Source: an uncultured Lachnospiraceae bacterium
GTDB taxonomy: Bacteria; Bacillota; Clostridia; Lachnospirales; Lachnospiraceae
Reading direction: 5' to 3'
DNA: 17,559 bases
Assembly: GCA_910583965.1 (NCBI GenBank)
Contig: CAJUAE010000074.1
Coordinates: 1 to 17,559 of the forward strand
Below are positions 1-6,444 of the stretch, in pieces (within the stretch, counting starts at the first letter, position 1; each line of letters opens with the position of its first letter). The notes under the pieces were generated by a model. It worked only from the letters and a program-made list of their open reading frames with translations. It had not been told where the DNA came from and searched no databases. The position numbers were made by a program, and so were the translations under genes.

Positions 1-282
1 GAAGTCTATGAAACAGGAATCTTACGACTTTAGTCGTGAGAGGTTCAAAATAAAACAAAATACTATACAGATAAGCTAAAAATAGATGCGCAAAAGTGTG
101 TTGGCTGTGGAAAATGTGTAACACAATGTCCGATGAAAAATATACATATTGAGCAAAATACTGCAAAGGCATCAAATCAGTGTACAATGTGTTATTGCTG
201 TGTTAATATTTGTCCACGACAGGCAATAACGCTACTGGGGAAAAAAATAGTAGAACAAGGAACTATTAAGAAATACTTATAA
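1..282 (+). pseudogene. 3' remnant of EFR1-type flavodoxin/ferredoxin protein
   Basis: Frame 1 is open from codon 40 to the TAA at 280-282. It encodes two 4Fe-4S motifs, KCVGCGKCVTQCP and QCTMCYCCVNICP, each with the CxxCxxCxxxCP spacing. The tail ITLLGKKIVEQ is typical, from memory, of EFR1-family proteins, which fuse an N-terminal flavodoxin domain to a C-terminal 2[4Fe-4S] ferredoxin and act in electron transfer. Frame 1 is also readable before the break (EVYETGI), but two in-frame stops, TAG at 31-33 and TGA at 37-39, fall within a hairpin at 20-41. No ATG, GTG or TTG start lies between these stops and the first cluster motif. I infer a gene interrupted by a small hairpin element. The upstream part is outside the window, so I cannot exclude that only a fragment was ever here. 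Confidence 0.65.
20..46 (+). repeat. Hairpin with SD-like tail inside the ferredoxin gene
   Basis: The arms 20-28 and 33-41 pair around a TTTA loop, with ACGAC and GTCGT perfect at the core and one G-T wobble further out. The tail GAGAGGTTC resembles the GGGAGTTC tail of the hairpin element at 979-1008, and both elements begin TACG. It introduces both in-frame stops into the iron-sulfur ORF. Membership of the same repeat family is an inference from this layout, not from long identity. Confidence 0.45.
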
Positions 283-323
283 AAAATACTTAGTGAAAAC
301 AAATAAAAATGGGAGAGAAATTA

Positions 324-378
324 GTGTGAAATTAAAGTTTCACACAGTCTATTTGAGCTGCCAAAGGCGGTATGGAGG
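324..378 (+). repeat. Two-hairpin element with SD, leader of Nudix gene
   Basis: The first hairpin pairs GTGTGAAA (324-331) with TTTCACAC (338-345) around a 6-nt loop. After TATTTGAG, a second, smaller hairpin pairs 358-362 with 366-370 around AAA. The tail TATGGAGG contains the GGAGG (374-378) that is the ribosome-binding site of the Nudix gene, 6 nt before its ATG. The order of hairpin, TTTGAG, hairpin with CAAAG, and purine tail is repeated in decayed form at 3121-3175. Confidence 0.6.
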
Positions 379-384
379 ATTAAA

Positions 385-945
385 ATGCAATTTAAGGCAA
401 TCACAAAAAAAGAAGAAGGAAAGTTTATTACACGTTATGATATTGCGTATGAAACAGTAGATCATCAAGAGAAAATATATGAGATTATCAGCCGCAATAA
501 GGCATTGGATTCCATTGAGGCACTAAATGGCAGCAAACCAGATTCTGTTGTCATTATTGCAACGGATGAGAGCGGTGAAAAACTGCTCCTCAATAAAGAG
601 TTTCGCCTGGCAGTTGGCGATTGGGTTTATAATTTTCCAGCAGGACTGATTGATGCGGGGGAGGAACCTTGTGAGAGTGCTAAGCGCGAGTTATGGGAGG
701 AAACAGGACTGGAGCTGTATGAAATTGACGATTTTATTGGAGCAAGTTATAGTGCGGTTGGTTTTAGCAATGAGATTAATGTCTGTGTGGTAGGGAAGGC
801 ACGAGGAAATTTTAAACCAAGTACCTCCACAGTAGAAGAAATTGAGCCAGGATGGTATACCAAAGCAGAACTCAAAGAATTGTTAAAGACAGCGCGTTTT
901 GCAGCAAGGACACAAGCATATAGTTATCTTTGGAGTAGAATGTAA
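385..945 (+). CDS. Nudix hydrolase, ADP-ribose pyrophosphatase type
   Basis: A 186-aa cytosolic protein with a complete Nudix box at residues 87-109. G87, E93, R101-E102, E105-E106 and G108 all fit GX5EX7REUXEEXGU, so the metal-binding glutamates are intact. The family hydrolyses nucleoside diphosphates linked to another moiety. The N-terminal beta-rich part and the NFPAGLIDAGE context resemble ADP-ribose pyrophosphatases (NudF-like), but substrate cannot be read from sequence alone. ATG 385 is chosen because GGAGG lies 6 nt upstream. The gene stands alone, convergent with the minus-strand operon ending at 1036. Confidence is high for the family and moderate for the substrate. Confidence 0.9.
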   Translation: MQFKAITKKEEGKFITRYDIAYETVDHQEKIYEIISRNKALDSIEALNGSKPDSVVIIATDESGEKLLLNKEFRLAVGDWVYNFPAGLIDAGEEPCESAKRELWEETGLELYEIDDFIGASYSAVGFSNEINVCVVGKARGNFKPSTSTVEEIEPGWYTKAELKELLKTARFAARTQAYSYLWSRM

Positions 946-978
946 GCAAGGGAATATTAATGAATGTTTTTGTGTTTG

Positions 979-1008
979 TACGCCCGCCAAAGCGGGCAGA
1001 TGGGAGTT
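979..1008 (+). repeat. Dispersed 30-bp hairpin element, copy 1
   Basis: GCCCGC (982-987) pairs perfectly with GCGGGC (992-997) around CAAA, followed by AGATGGGAGTT. The 30 bp match 15041-15070 except for one base in the loop. Here no plus-strand gene starts directly after it. It lies between the convergent Nudix and radical SAM genes, where the hairpin could also help end transcription, although no T-run follows immediately. Confidence 0.75.
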
Positions 1009-1035
1009 CGCGTCTATAAAAGCAAACAAGATTTT

Positions 1036-1632
1036 TTAAGCGTATTTCCTGATTTTCAGAGAAATGCCTCTTTCATCGGCAATTTTTTGGCAGGCAGCAA
1101 TCTCATCAGCAGGCAGTACATCAACAATGGAGAATTGTGTATGGTGAAATACTTTCTGACACAGAGAGGCAAATTCTAGCAGTGCCGGATATGCATTTTT
1201 AAATTGTGGTCTTGTGATAGATTCATATTTTTCTGCGGTAGGTGCATTTAAACTGATGGAGATACTGTCAATGACCGCGGCAAGCGCGGGCACAATATTT
1301 TGGTTATGGTAGAGATTACCAAGTCCGTTTGTATTTAAGCGGATGGAGATAGCGTGCTTTTCCTTGACATAAGCTGCGCTTGCAAGGAGGTTATCAAGTG
1401 CACAAGTAGGCTCTCCATAGCCGCAATACACGAGTTCTTTATAATCAGTAAAGTCAAAGTTATCAATTGCCTTTTTGATTTCTTCGAGTGTGGGTTCCGC
1501 TTTGTGCCATAGAGTTTCAGCATCACCAACAGAAGCTTTTGATGAGCGGACGCAAAAAGTGCAATTACAATCACAACGGTTTGTAATGTTGGCGTAAACT
1601 TGGTTTTTGTAAGTGTACAAAATTTCAGCCAT
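1036..1632 (-). CDS. Radical SAM protein, TatD-linked type
   Basis: A 198-aa protein with the radical SAM cluster motif C20-x3-C24-x2-C27 (CDCNCTFC). It also has GYGEPT at 72-77 and RLNTNG at 98-103, positions consistent with SAM binding. Small size and the opening NQVYANITNRCDCNCTFC resemble the family named for its usual linkage to tatD nucleases. The reaction of that family is not established as far as I know. No tatD gene is visible here. Instead it is the last gene of an operon with a pyridoxal-type kinase and an ECF S component, 21 nt after the latter. The start is supported by AAAGGA 9 nt upstream. Confidence 0.8.
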   Translation of the reverse strand: MAEILYTYKNQVYANITNRCDCNCTFCVRSSKASVGDAETLWHKAEPTLEEIKKAIDNFDFTDYKELVYCGYGEPTCALDNLLASAAYVKEKHAISIRLNTNGLGNLYHNQNIVPALAAVIDSISISLNAPTAEKYESITRPQFKNAYPALLEFASLCQKVFHHTQFSIVDVLPADEIAACQKIADERGISLKIRKYA

Positions 1633-1653
1633 AGTGAATTGTCCTTTCTTAAA

Positions 1654-2217
1654 TTATTCTTCTACAATTCCTGATATCAATCTTGTTTTGATATGGGTCT
1701 TGTCAAACGCAATTCCGAATAGAATAAAAAAGATTGCGCTCCCACCGGATTGTATCAAATTGCCAGATATAGAAGAAATCAGCGCGGTTTGTGTGCCAAA
1801 GAGCAAAGATTCTGCAAAAAAGTAACCAATACTTGAAATAAAATATGCAATGATGGAAGCGGCGATATTTCGGGGTGTGATAATCTTTCTTGATTTACAA
1901 GTAAAAGGAAGTGCGATTATCATTTTAATAAGGATTGTAGCAGGTGCCCATATAGGAGAGGTTAACAGGTCGGCAAGTCCGCCGCCGATAGCTGCCGCTG
2001 CCAGTGCATAAGGGGTGGGAAGTAATGTTGCGGTAAGGTAGATAACAGAGTCACCAAAATGAATATATCCTCCATTGATGCCTGTCGGAATATGGCAAAT
2101 ATAAGCTGTCATAACAGTAATCATCGCTGTCATAAGTCCTGTGACTGTCAGATATTTTAGTTTGTTTTCTCTTTTTTCTTCCTTTTTTCTCGTTCTAGGC
2201 AATGTGTGTGATGTCAT
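1654..2217 (-). CDS. ECF transporter S component, putative vitamin B6-related
   Basis: A 187-aa integral membrane protein with a lysine/arginine-rich cytosolic N-terminus (residues 1-20) and about five or six hydrophobic segments. The first is near TVTGLMTAMITVMTAYICHI. The GGYIHFGDSVIYLTA stretch and the following glycine-rich helix AAAAIGGGLADLL are typical of substrate-binding S components of energy-coupling factor importers. S components borrow a shared EcfT/EcfA module encoded elsewhere, and no such genes are here. The kinase directly upstream (27-nt gap) suggests uptake of a B6 vitamer, by analogy with predicted PdxU-type S components. That substrate is inference. Confidence 0.78.
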   Translation of the reverse strand: MTSHTLPRTRKKEEKRENKLKYLTVTGLMTAMITVMTAYICHIPTGINGGYIHFGDSVIYLTATLLPTPYALAAAAIGGGLADLLTSPIWAPATILIKMIIALPFTCKSRKIITPRNIAASIIAYFISSIGYFFAESLLFGTQTALISSISGNLIQSGGSAIFFILFGIAFDKTHIKTRLISGIVEE

Positions 2218-2244
2218 GGATGAATTTCCTTTCTGATTAAAATA

Positions 2245-3093
2245 TTACAATAATAAATGCAAGTATTTCTCAAAACAAATACCATGATTTTTAGGAATAT
2301 TATCTTGAGAAGCTTCTTCGATAGCAGGAGCTAAAAAATGAACTGCTTTTTCCATTGCATTTTCAATCGTGTGTCCATTGACAAGGCTTCCTATTATGAC
2401 AGAGGCAAACAAGTCGCCAGTCCCTGAAAAACTTTCTCCATGATAGGGGGTTTCTAAGTAGTAGTGGTGTTCTGCTGTGACTGCAAGATTTCCCACAAAG
2501 GCGCATTTTGCTTGTTTGCGCACAATACCAGTAATAACAATTGTCTGATTTGTCTGTGCTCGCGGAAGGAGTTTTCGAGCGGTATCTTCCACATAAGATA
2601 AATAATCTGTATCAAAGGCATGTTTTGTTAAAGCAGCATAGTCAATACCAGCAAGTAGGCATAGTTCTGTTAGATTTGGAGTGATAATACTGGCGTGTCG
2701 AGTCAATTCTTTCATACAATCTAAAAGTTCATCTGTAAAGATGCGAATACGCCGCCCATTGTCGCCCATAACAGGGTCTGCAAGATAAAGTGTGTTATCT
2801 GTATGAAAATTTTCTAGGAAATAGAGAACATTGTGCATTTGTGTGGCACTTCCAAGATAACCAGAGTAAATACCATCAAACGATTCTTGCATCTGTTTCC
2901 ATTCATCTGTAAAGTAGTTCATTCTGTCTGTAAAATCATCACAATAATAACTGGAAAAACCTGTCTGTGCAGATAGAACAGCAGTTGGCAGAGGGCATGC
3001 CTGTATGCCAAGAATAGAGATTACAGGAATTGCCGCAGTCAGCGAGCATTTTCCAAAACCAGACAAGTCATTGATGAGTGCTATTTTTTTCAT
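2245..3093 (-). CDS. Pyridoxal/pyridoxine kinase family (PfkB/ribokinase fold)
   Basis: A 282-aa protein of the PdxK/PdxY-like ribokinase superfamily, which phosphorylates the 5' hydroxymethyl of B6 vitamers using ATP to feed pyridoxal phosphate salvage. Visible motifs are an N-terminal NDLSGFGKCSLTAAIPV, DPVMGDNG at 106-113, TPN at 138-140, and FSGTGDLFA with the expected catalytic Asp at 227. Length suits the family. It is the first gene of a minus-strand operon with an ECF S component and a radical SAM protein. AAGGA lies about 11 nt before the ATG. ThiD-like hydroxymethylpyrimidine kinase activity cannot be excluded, but the SGFGKCSLTA opening favours pyridoxal kinase. Confidence 0.83.
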   Translation of the reverse strand: MKKIALINDLSGFGKCSLTAAIPVISILGIQACPLPTAVLSAQTGFSSYYCDDFTDRMNYFTDEWKQMQESFDGIYSGYLGSATQMHNVLYFLENFHTDNTLYLADPVMGDNGRRIRIFTDELLDCMKELTRHASIITPNLTELCLLAGIDYAALTKHAFDTDYLSYVEDTARKLLPRAQTNQTIVITGIVRKQAKCAFVGNLAVTAEHHYYLETPYHGESFSGTGDLFASVIIGSLVNGHTIENAMEKAVHFLAPAIEEASQDNIPKNHGICFEKYLHLLL

Positions 3094-3120
3094 TATTTAA
3101 AATATCCTTTCGCGGTTTGT

Positions 3121-3175
3121 GTGAAATCAGAGATTTCACCTTCCTGATTTGAGTGCCCGTCAAAGCAGATAAATA
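3121..3175 (+). repeat. Decayed copy of the two-hairpin element
   Basis: GTGAAATC (3121-3128) pairs perfectly with GATTTCAC (3132-3139) around AGA. This is followed by GATTTGAG, then TGCCCGTCAAAGCAGA, in which the second stem is reduced to TGC/GCA, and a purine-rich tail. The order and spacing parallel 324-378, and the CCCG-CAAAGC-AGAT words parallel 979-1008. The first hairpin also falls in the 5' leader of the minus-strand kinase. Confidence 0.5.
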
Positions 3176-3199
3176 AGAGCTAAATAAACGAATAATCAC

Positions 3200-3228
3200 A
3201 CTATATATAAAAAGTGTCAGTATGAAAA
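3200..3228 (-). promoter_or_regulatory. Candidate promoter for the kinase operon
   Basis: On the minus strand, TTTTCA (3228-3223) and TATAGT (3205-3200) are separated by exactly 17 bp, about 100 bp before the kinase ATG. The -10 matches the consensus at 5 of 6 positions and the -35 at 4 of 6. In AT-rich DNA such matches occur by chance, so this is tentative. Confidence 0.35.
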
Positions 3229-3413
3229 GATACAATTTTTAGAAAATATAAAGGGTCAGTTTGCAAATTTGCGTATAGTAAGCAATAAAGTTTTATGTAA
3301 GATTAAGTGCAAAGAGATTGAAAAAATGTATTGCGAAAAAGGATGCATGGAGAGGTAGTTTATTTAATATATTGGATATTAAGGATTATTGTGCAAATTA
3401 AGGTGTGTTATTT

Positions 3414-3962
3414 ATGGATGATATTGGGAAAAGAATTGTGAGTACCTGTGATTTTTCAGGAGTCAAACCAGCAATGATGGATTTGCCTTATCCACCAGTT
3501 CAGGTGCGCGAAAAGAATCAGGTATATGCAGACTTAATCAGCATTAGTTATTGTGGAATGGTATCTGAGATGTCTGCAATTATGCAGTATCTTAACAATG
3601 AGAATCGCATGTTCTGTGAGCGCTGTCCAATGAGCAAAACGATTCTTGGAATGGCAATGGCGGAGATGATGCATATGCAGAAATTGGGAGAGCTGGTTGC
3701 ACTGCTAGGAGGAAACATCAGTTTTGTTACCAGACAGTCTGGAGGACGACAATGGATGTGGTCTCCACAGTGCCTAACTTTACCAGAAAAGATTGGGGAA
3801 ATGTTACAGGCGGATTTGGAGAGTGAACAGGCGGCAATCAACCAATATAATATGCATATTAGAATGATTCAAGACAAGTATGTGACTGCACTGTTGGAAC
3901 GAATTATACAAGATGAGCAATATCATATTATGTTGTTGCGTTCAATGATGGATATGATATAA
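3414..3962 (+). CDS. Ferritin-like di-metal protein
   Basis: A 182-aa mostly helical protein. It has the four-helix ligand pattern of ferritin-like proteins: E52 in helix 1, E84-x2-H87 (EMMH) in helix 2, E138 in helix 3 and E168-x2-H171 (EQYH) in helix 4. This is the arrangement of carboxylate/histidine di-iron or di-manganese sites. The family includes rubrerythrins, bacterioferritins and manganese catalases, and I cannot choose between them. No rubredoxin domain is present. ATG 3414 is preferred over in-frame GTG 3405 because AAGG at 3400-3403 suits the ATG and overlaps the GTG. A paired CERC at 69-72 is an unusual extra. No partner genes are adjacent. Confidence 0.75.
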   Translation: MDDIGKRIVSTCDFSGVKPAMMDLPYPPVQVREKNQVYADLISISYCGMVSEMSAIMQYLNNENRMFCERCPMSKTILGMAMAEMMHMQKLGELVALLGGNISFVTRQSGGRQWMWSPQCLTLPEKIGEMLQADLESEQAAINQYNMHIRMIQDKYVTALLERIIQDEQYHIMLLRSMMDMI

Positions 3963-4300
3963 AATTTAAGAATGTCTTGCTGCGATATGTGTCCAGCGAA
4001 TATAAAGCTAATTTACATGCCGATAATTTTGCAAGGTTATCTTAGTCGAAGATTGTACACCCACTAAGACAAAATTGTATTGTTTTTACCACGCATTGAT
4101 AGAAGTGAAAATCTTTGCTGACAGAGATAAAAATTTCTTAAACTGACGCTATCAAAAAGATTGCAAAAGTCTAATTTAAAGAAATAATCTTCTTGAAATT
4201 GTTCTAAAATAATTTAAAAATACTGAAAAAAGTAGGAGTTCGAGACCAGATACAAATCTGAGAGTGTATATAGAATACGGGAGATGATAGTATCGAGTAT
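3963..4300. other. 338-bp region without a recognisable gene
   Basis: I find no convincing ORF on either strand. An imperfect inverted repeat, TCTTAGT...ACTAAGA, sits near 4039-4070. The rest is AT-rich with many stops. It could be decayed coding sequence, but I recognise no family in it. Confidence 0.4.
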
Positions 4301-4744
4301 TTGGAGATAATCTTAAAAAACGTCAATAAAAGTTATTTGGACCATATTGTTGGAGGATATATTATATTCGATAAGACAGATATTATATCCTCCTATTTTT
4401 TTGACAAAGAGAATAACAAGAATATTACTTATGCTGAGATAAAAAGTTTGGAGATTTATTTTAAGGTATGTGGGACATGCACTCTTTATCTTAAAAAAGT
4501 TCAAATTGGGATTGAATTAAGAGATGTTTTGATTTTAATTAGCAGCGACCAAAAAGAAGCAGAACTTACGCTGAATTTTCCAGAAGAACAATTGCGTTCT
4601 CTGGAACTAAATGCATTGAGAGAGAATCTCAACAGACTGATTTCACATGTAATTCAACTTTGTAAATGCTGTGAGATTCCGAATTGGATTATGGGGTATG
4701 AACCCGCACAGGACAATGACATGAAAATAATAGAATGGGAGTAG
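4301..4744 (+). CDS. Hypothetical protein, 147 aa, TTG start
   Basis: I do not recognise this protein. It has alternating hydrophobic beta-like stretches (TLYLKKVQIGIELRDVLILIS), then a helical segment near 93-120, a CKCC cluster near 122-125 and an acidic C-terminus. It has no signal peptide or membrane segment. The in-frame stop at 4271-4273 leaves only TTG 4301 as a usable upstream start, with GGGAG about 15 nt before it, which is poorly spaced. The start may have been lost or the gene may be decaying. Its end lies 11 bp from the end of the convergent regulator gene. An inverted repeat (4352-4361/4384-4393) lies in its first third. Confidence 0.5.
   Translation: MEIILKNVNKSYLDHIVGGYIIFDKTDIISSYFFDKENNKNITYAEIKSLEIYFKVCGTCTLYLKKVQIGIELRDVLILISSDQKEAELTLNFPEEQLRSLELNALRENLNRLISHVIQLCKCCEIPNWIMGYEPAQDNDMKIIEWE
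4352..4400 (+). repeat. Inverted repeat followed by T-run within ORF
   Basis: GGAGGATATA (4352-4361) is perfectly complementary to TATATCCTCC (4384-4393), with a 22-nt spacer and a T-rich run directly after (4394-4400). This has the shape of a weak intrinsic terminator or attenuator located inside a coding region. The left arm also contains a GGAGG that could act as an internal ribosome-binding site. Confidence 0.4.
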
Positions 4745-4754
4745 AACAATGTTT

Positions 4755-5774
4755 TTAAATATTTTCTAAGATACGAATATCAACGGCTGTGTAATAGCAT
4801 TCTTTGTCAGGGGACTCTCCAGAAGTAAGATAATTAAAAAGCAGTTCAAGCGGTTTCTGTCCCTGAATGCGCGGTTGCTGGCAGATGACTGCGGATAAAA
4901 TTCCTCTTTGTAGAAAATGCTCTGTGGTGTCAGCTTTGTCATAGGCAATTGTGCGTAACCGTCCAGCTAGGCCAAGGGAGTCTATCGCACGACAGCCGCC
5001 GTACACACCTCCGGCCGCAAAAAAGAGCGCATTAATTTCAGGATGTTCTTTTAGGAGACGCGAAGTTTGTTCATAACTTTCAATTTCATCGTCTTGTGTC
5101 TCAACAATCGATACGATTTGCATCTGTTTTTGATATGGTCTCAAGGCTTCAGTAAATCCAGCAATACGTTCCGTGTGACAGAGGATATCTGAAGAACCAG
5201 TGATAATTCCTATTTGAACGATATTATGTGTCATTAACCTTAATAGACCAGCAGCAGTTTTGCCGCTTTTGGTGTAGTTGCTTCCAACATAGGCGATGCG
5301 CTTGGAATTTTCAATATCAGTATTTAAAGTTACAACAGGAATCCCTTGTTCGCAAAGTGCGTTGATGCGCAGACGGATACGTTCATCATTTTGTGGAGCA
5401 AGGGCAATTCCACTTACTTCTTCTCGGAGTAGTTCATCAATTGCGCGCAGTTGCGTATCTACATTGATAGGGATTTGTTTGACAAGGACAGAACAGTTAT
5501 ATCCAGCCAAGTCTTGCGCTTTTTCATTTACTCCTTTCAACACATCAGCAAAAAAAGGATTGTCTGTCGAAAAGAGAATAACACCGAGCTTTACCTTCTT
5601 TTTTTGGGCGGCAAGCACCAGTCCAGCTTTGTTTGGCTTATAGTCAAGTGCCTTTGCGATTTCTCTTACTTTTTCGGCGGTGATAGGATTGACAGCACCC
5701 CGATTGTTAAGTACGCGGTCAACAGTCCCACGAGAAACACCAGCAAGCGCAGCGATTTCTTTTATGGTTGCCAT
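4755..5774 (-). CDS. LacI-family transcriptional regulator, periplasmic-binding-type sensor
   Basis: A 339-aa protein. Residues 1-25 (MATIKEIAALAGVSRGTVDRVLNNRG) form a LacI-type helix-turn-helix, followed by the hinge region (LDYKPNKAGLVLA). From about residue 60 comes a type I periplasmic-binding-like domain (LGVILFSTDNPFFADVLKGV) like that of sugar-binding proteins. ATG at 5774 is chosen over the longer frame because GGAGG lies 8 nt before it and it begins the conserved HTH; the extra 21 upstream codons look non-coding. Divergent placement next to the sugar isomerase suggests it controls that gene and itself. Its effector is probably a sugar or sugar phosphate, which is inference. Confidence 0.88.
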   Translation of the reverse strand: MATIKEIAALAGVSRGTVDRVLNNRGAVNPITAEKVREIAKALDYKPNKAGLVLAAQKKKVKLGVILFSTDNPFFADVLKGVNEKAQDLAGYNCSVLVKQIPINVDTQLRAIDELLREEVSGIALAPQNDERIRLRINALCEQGIPVVTLNTDIENSKRIAYVGSNYTKSGKTAAGLLRLMTHNIVQIGIITGSSDILCHTERIAGFTEALRPYQKQMQIVSIVETQDDEIESYEQTSRLLKEHPEINALFFAAGGVYGGCRAIDSLGLAGRLRTIAYDKADTTEHFLQRGILSAVICQQPRIQGQKPLELLFNYLTSGESPDKECYYTAVDIRILENI

Positions 5775-5900
5775 AGTATAGTCCTCCAATGATGTGTTGT
5801 TATGTGATTGGCAATTTGTTTGTCTTGGTTCAGACATTATTTTTTCTTTTCATCAATTTGTTTCTTTTGTAGTTTCAATGTTTGATAAATACAATTATAT

Positions 5901-6057
5901 TCAAAAACGCCGTTAACGTTCCGGCTGTGAAGCGCACATTATGATACATTCTTCTGCGCGTTTTTGCAATCTGCCAGAGACATATCAGATGGAAGATTGA
6001 ATCCCACCACCGATACCAATAAGTTGCGCACTGAAGTCATTCCATATCTAATATATT
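5901..6057. repeat. Dispersed repeat, copy 1
   Basis: Similar over its whole length to 13744-13913. The best-conserved blocks are TGCAATCTGCCAGAGACATA (5965-5984), AATAAGTTGCGCACTG (6018-6033) and GATACATTCTT. On the minus strand a 24-codon ORF from ATG 5949 (MYHNVRFTAGTLTAFLNI...) matches, with several synonymous changes, a 20-codon ORF in copy 2. I see no transposase or clear terminal inverted repeats. Confidence 0.7.
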
Positions 6058-6101
6058 ATCATCAGTATAAAGTTTTTCGATAGAAAAAGCAAGTAGAACA
6101 T

Positions 6102-6113
6102 TGCTCGAGCACA
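6102..6113. promoter_or_regulatory. Candidate LacI-type operator O1
   Basis: TGCTCGAGCA is a perfect 10-bp palindrome centred on CG, the shape expected of LacI/GalR-family operators, and continues CA. A site differing at one base of 12 lies at 6249-6260. It sits between the regulator and the isomerase. Confidence 0.45.
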
Positions 6114-6248
6114 CGACTCTAATATAGATGTACATATTAGACATAAAACACAACATAAATTAATCTATTTTGACGAAATTAAAATATTATGAAAGTTCCA
6201 CTTGATTTTTCAAGGAATACACACTATCATGAAATTAGTTGATAAGCG

Positions 6249-6260
6249 TGCACGAGCACA
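6249..6260. promoter_or_regulatory. Candidate LacI-type operator O2
   Basis: TGCACGAGCACA matches O1 at 11 of 12 positions. The offset between the two sites is 147 bp, equal to 14 turns at 10.5 bp per turn. This would place them on the same helix face and allow looping. Binding is inference. Confidence 0.45.
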
Positions 6261-6444
6261 ATATAGCGAGGGCAGTGATTTGACAATAGCGATAAATGGT
6301 CTGTCTTTTAAAGCGAGTAATAGTGGAAAGATGCCGCAATGTTTCAACTTAATATGCTGAATTATAGACTATGGGAACTTTTAAAAGTATATAGAAGGAA
6401 AAGAGGTTTCGATAGGCTAGATATAAAATAAGGAGGATTTCAAA

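Larger units (their letters stand above)
3094..3413. other. 320-bp divergent intergenic region
   Basis: No gene is seen between the kinase (minus) and the ferritin-like gene (plus). It holds a decayed two-hairpin repeat (3121-3175), a candidate minus-strand promoter (3200-3228) and otherwise AT-rich sequence that must carry the plus-strand promoter. Confidence 0.6.
5775..6444. other. 670-bp divergent control region with repeat copy
   Basis: No gene of normal size is seen. It contains a dispersed repeat copy (5901-6057), two CG-centred palindromic sites (6102-6113, 6249-6260), a TTTTTC/GAAAAA mini-hairpin (6073-6088) and the isomerase ribosome-binding site. A TTGACA at 6280-6285 lacks a good -10 at 17 bp. 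I could not assign promoters with confidence. Confidence 0.55.

Noticed and set aside
964..1179. Plus-strand ORF of 71 codons spanning the hairpin element
   Set aside because: It overlaps the 3' end of the clearly real radical SAM gene on the other strand, and its middle is the repeat element.
4039..4070. Inverted repeat TCTTAGT/ACTAAGA as terminator or IS end
   Set aside because: No T-run follows and no transposase or duplicated target is visible, so it is listed only as part of the intergenic description.
5775..5837. 21-codon N-terminal extension of the LacI-family regulator
   Set aside because: The HTH begins at ATG 5774 with GGAGG 8 nt upstream, and the extension has no homology-like features.
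6280..6308. TTGACA as -35 of an isomerase promoter
   Set aside because: No acceptable -10 hexamer lies 16-18 bp downstream.
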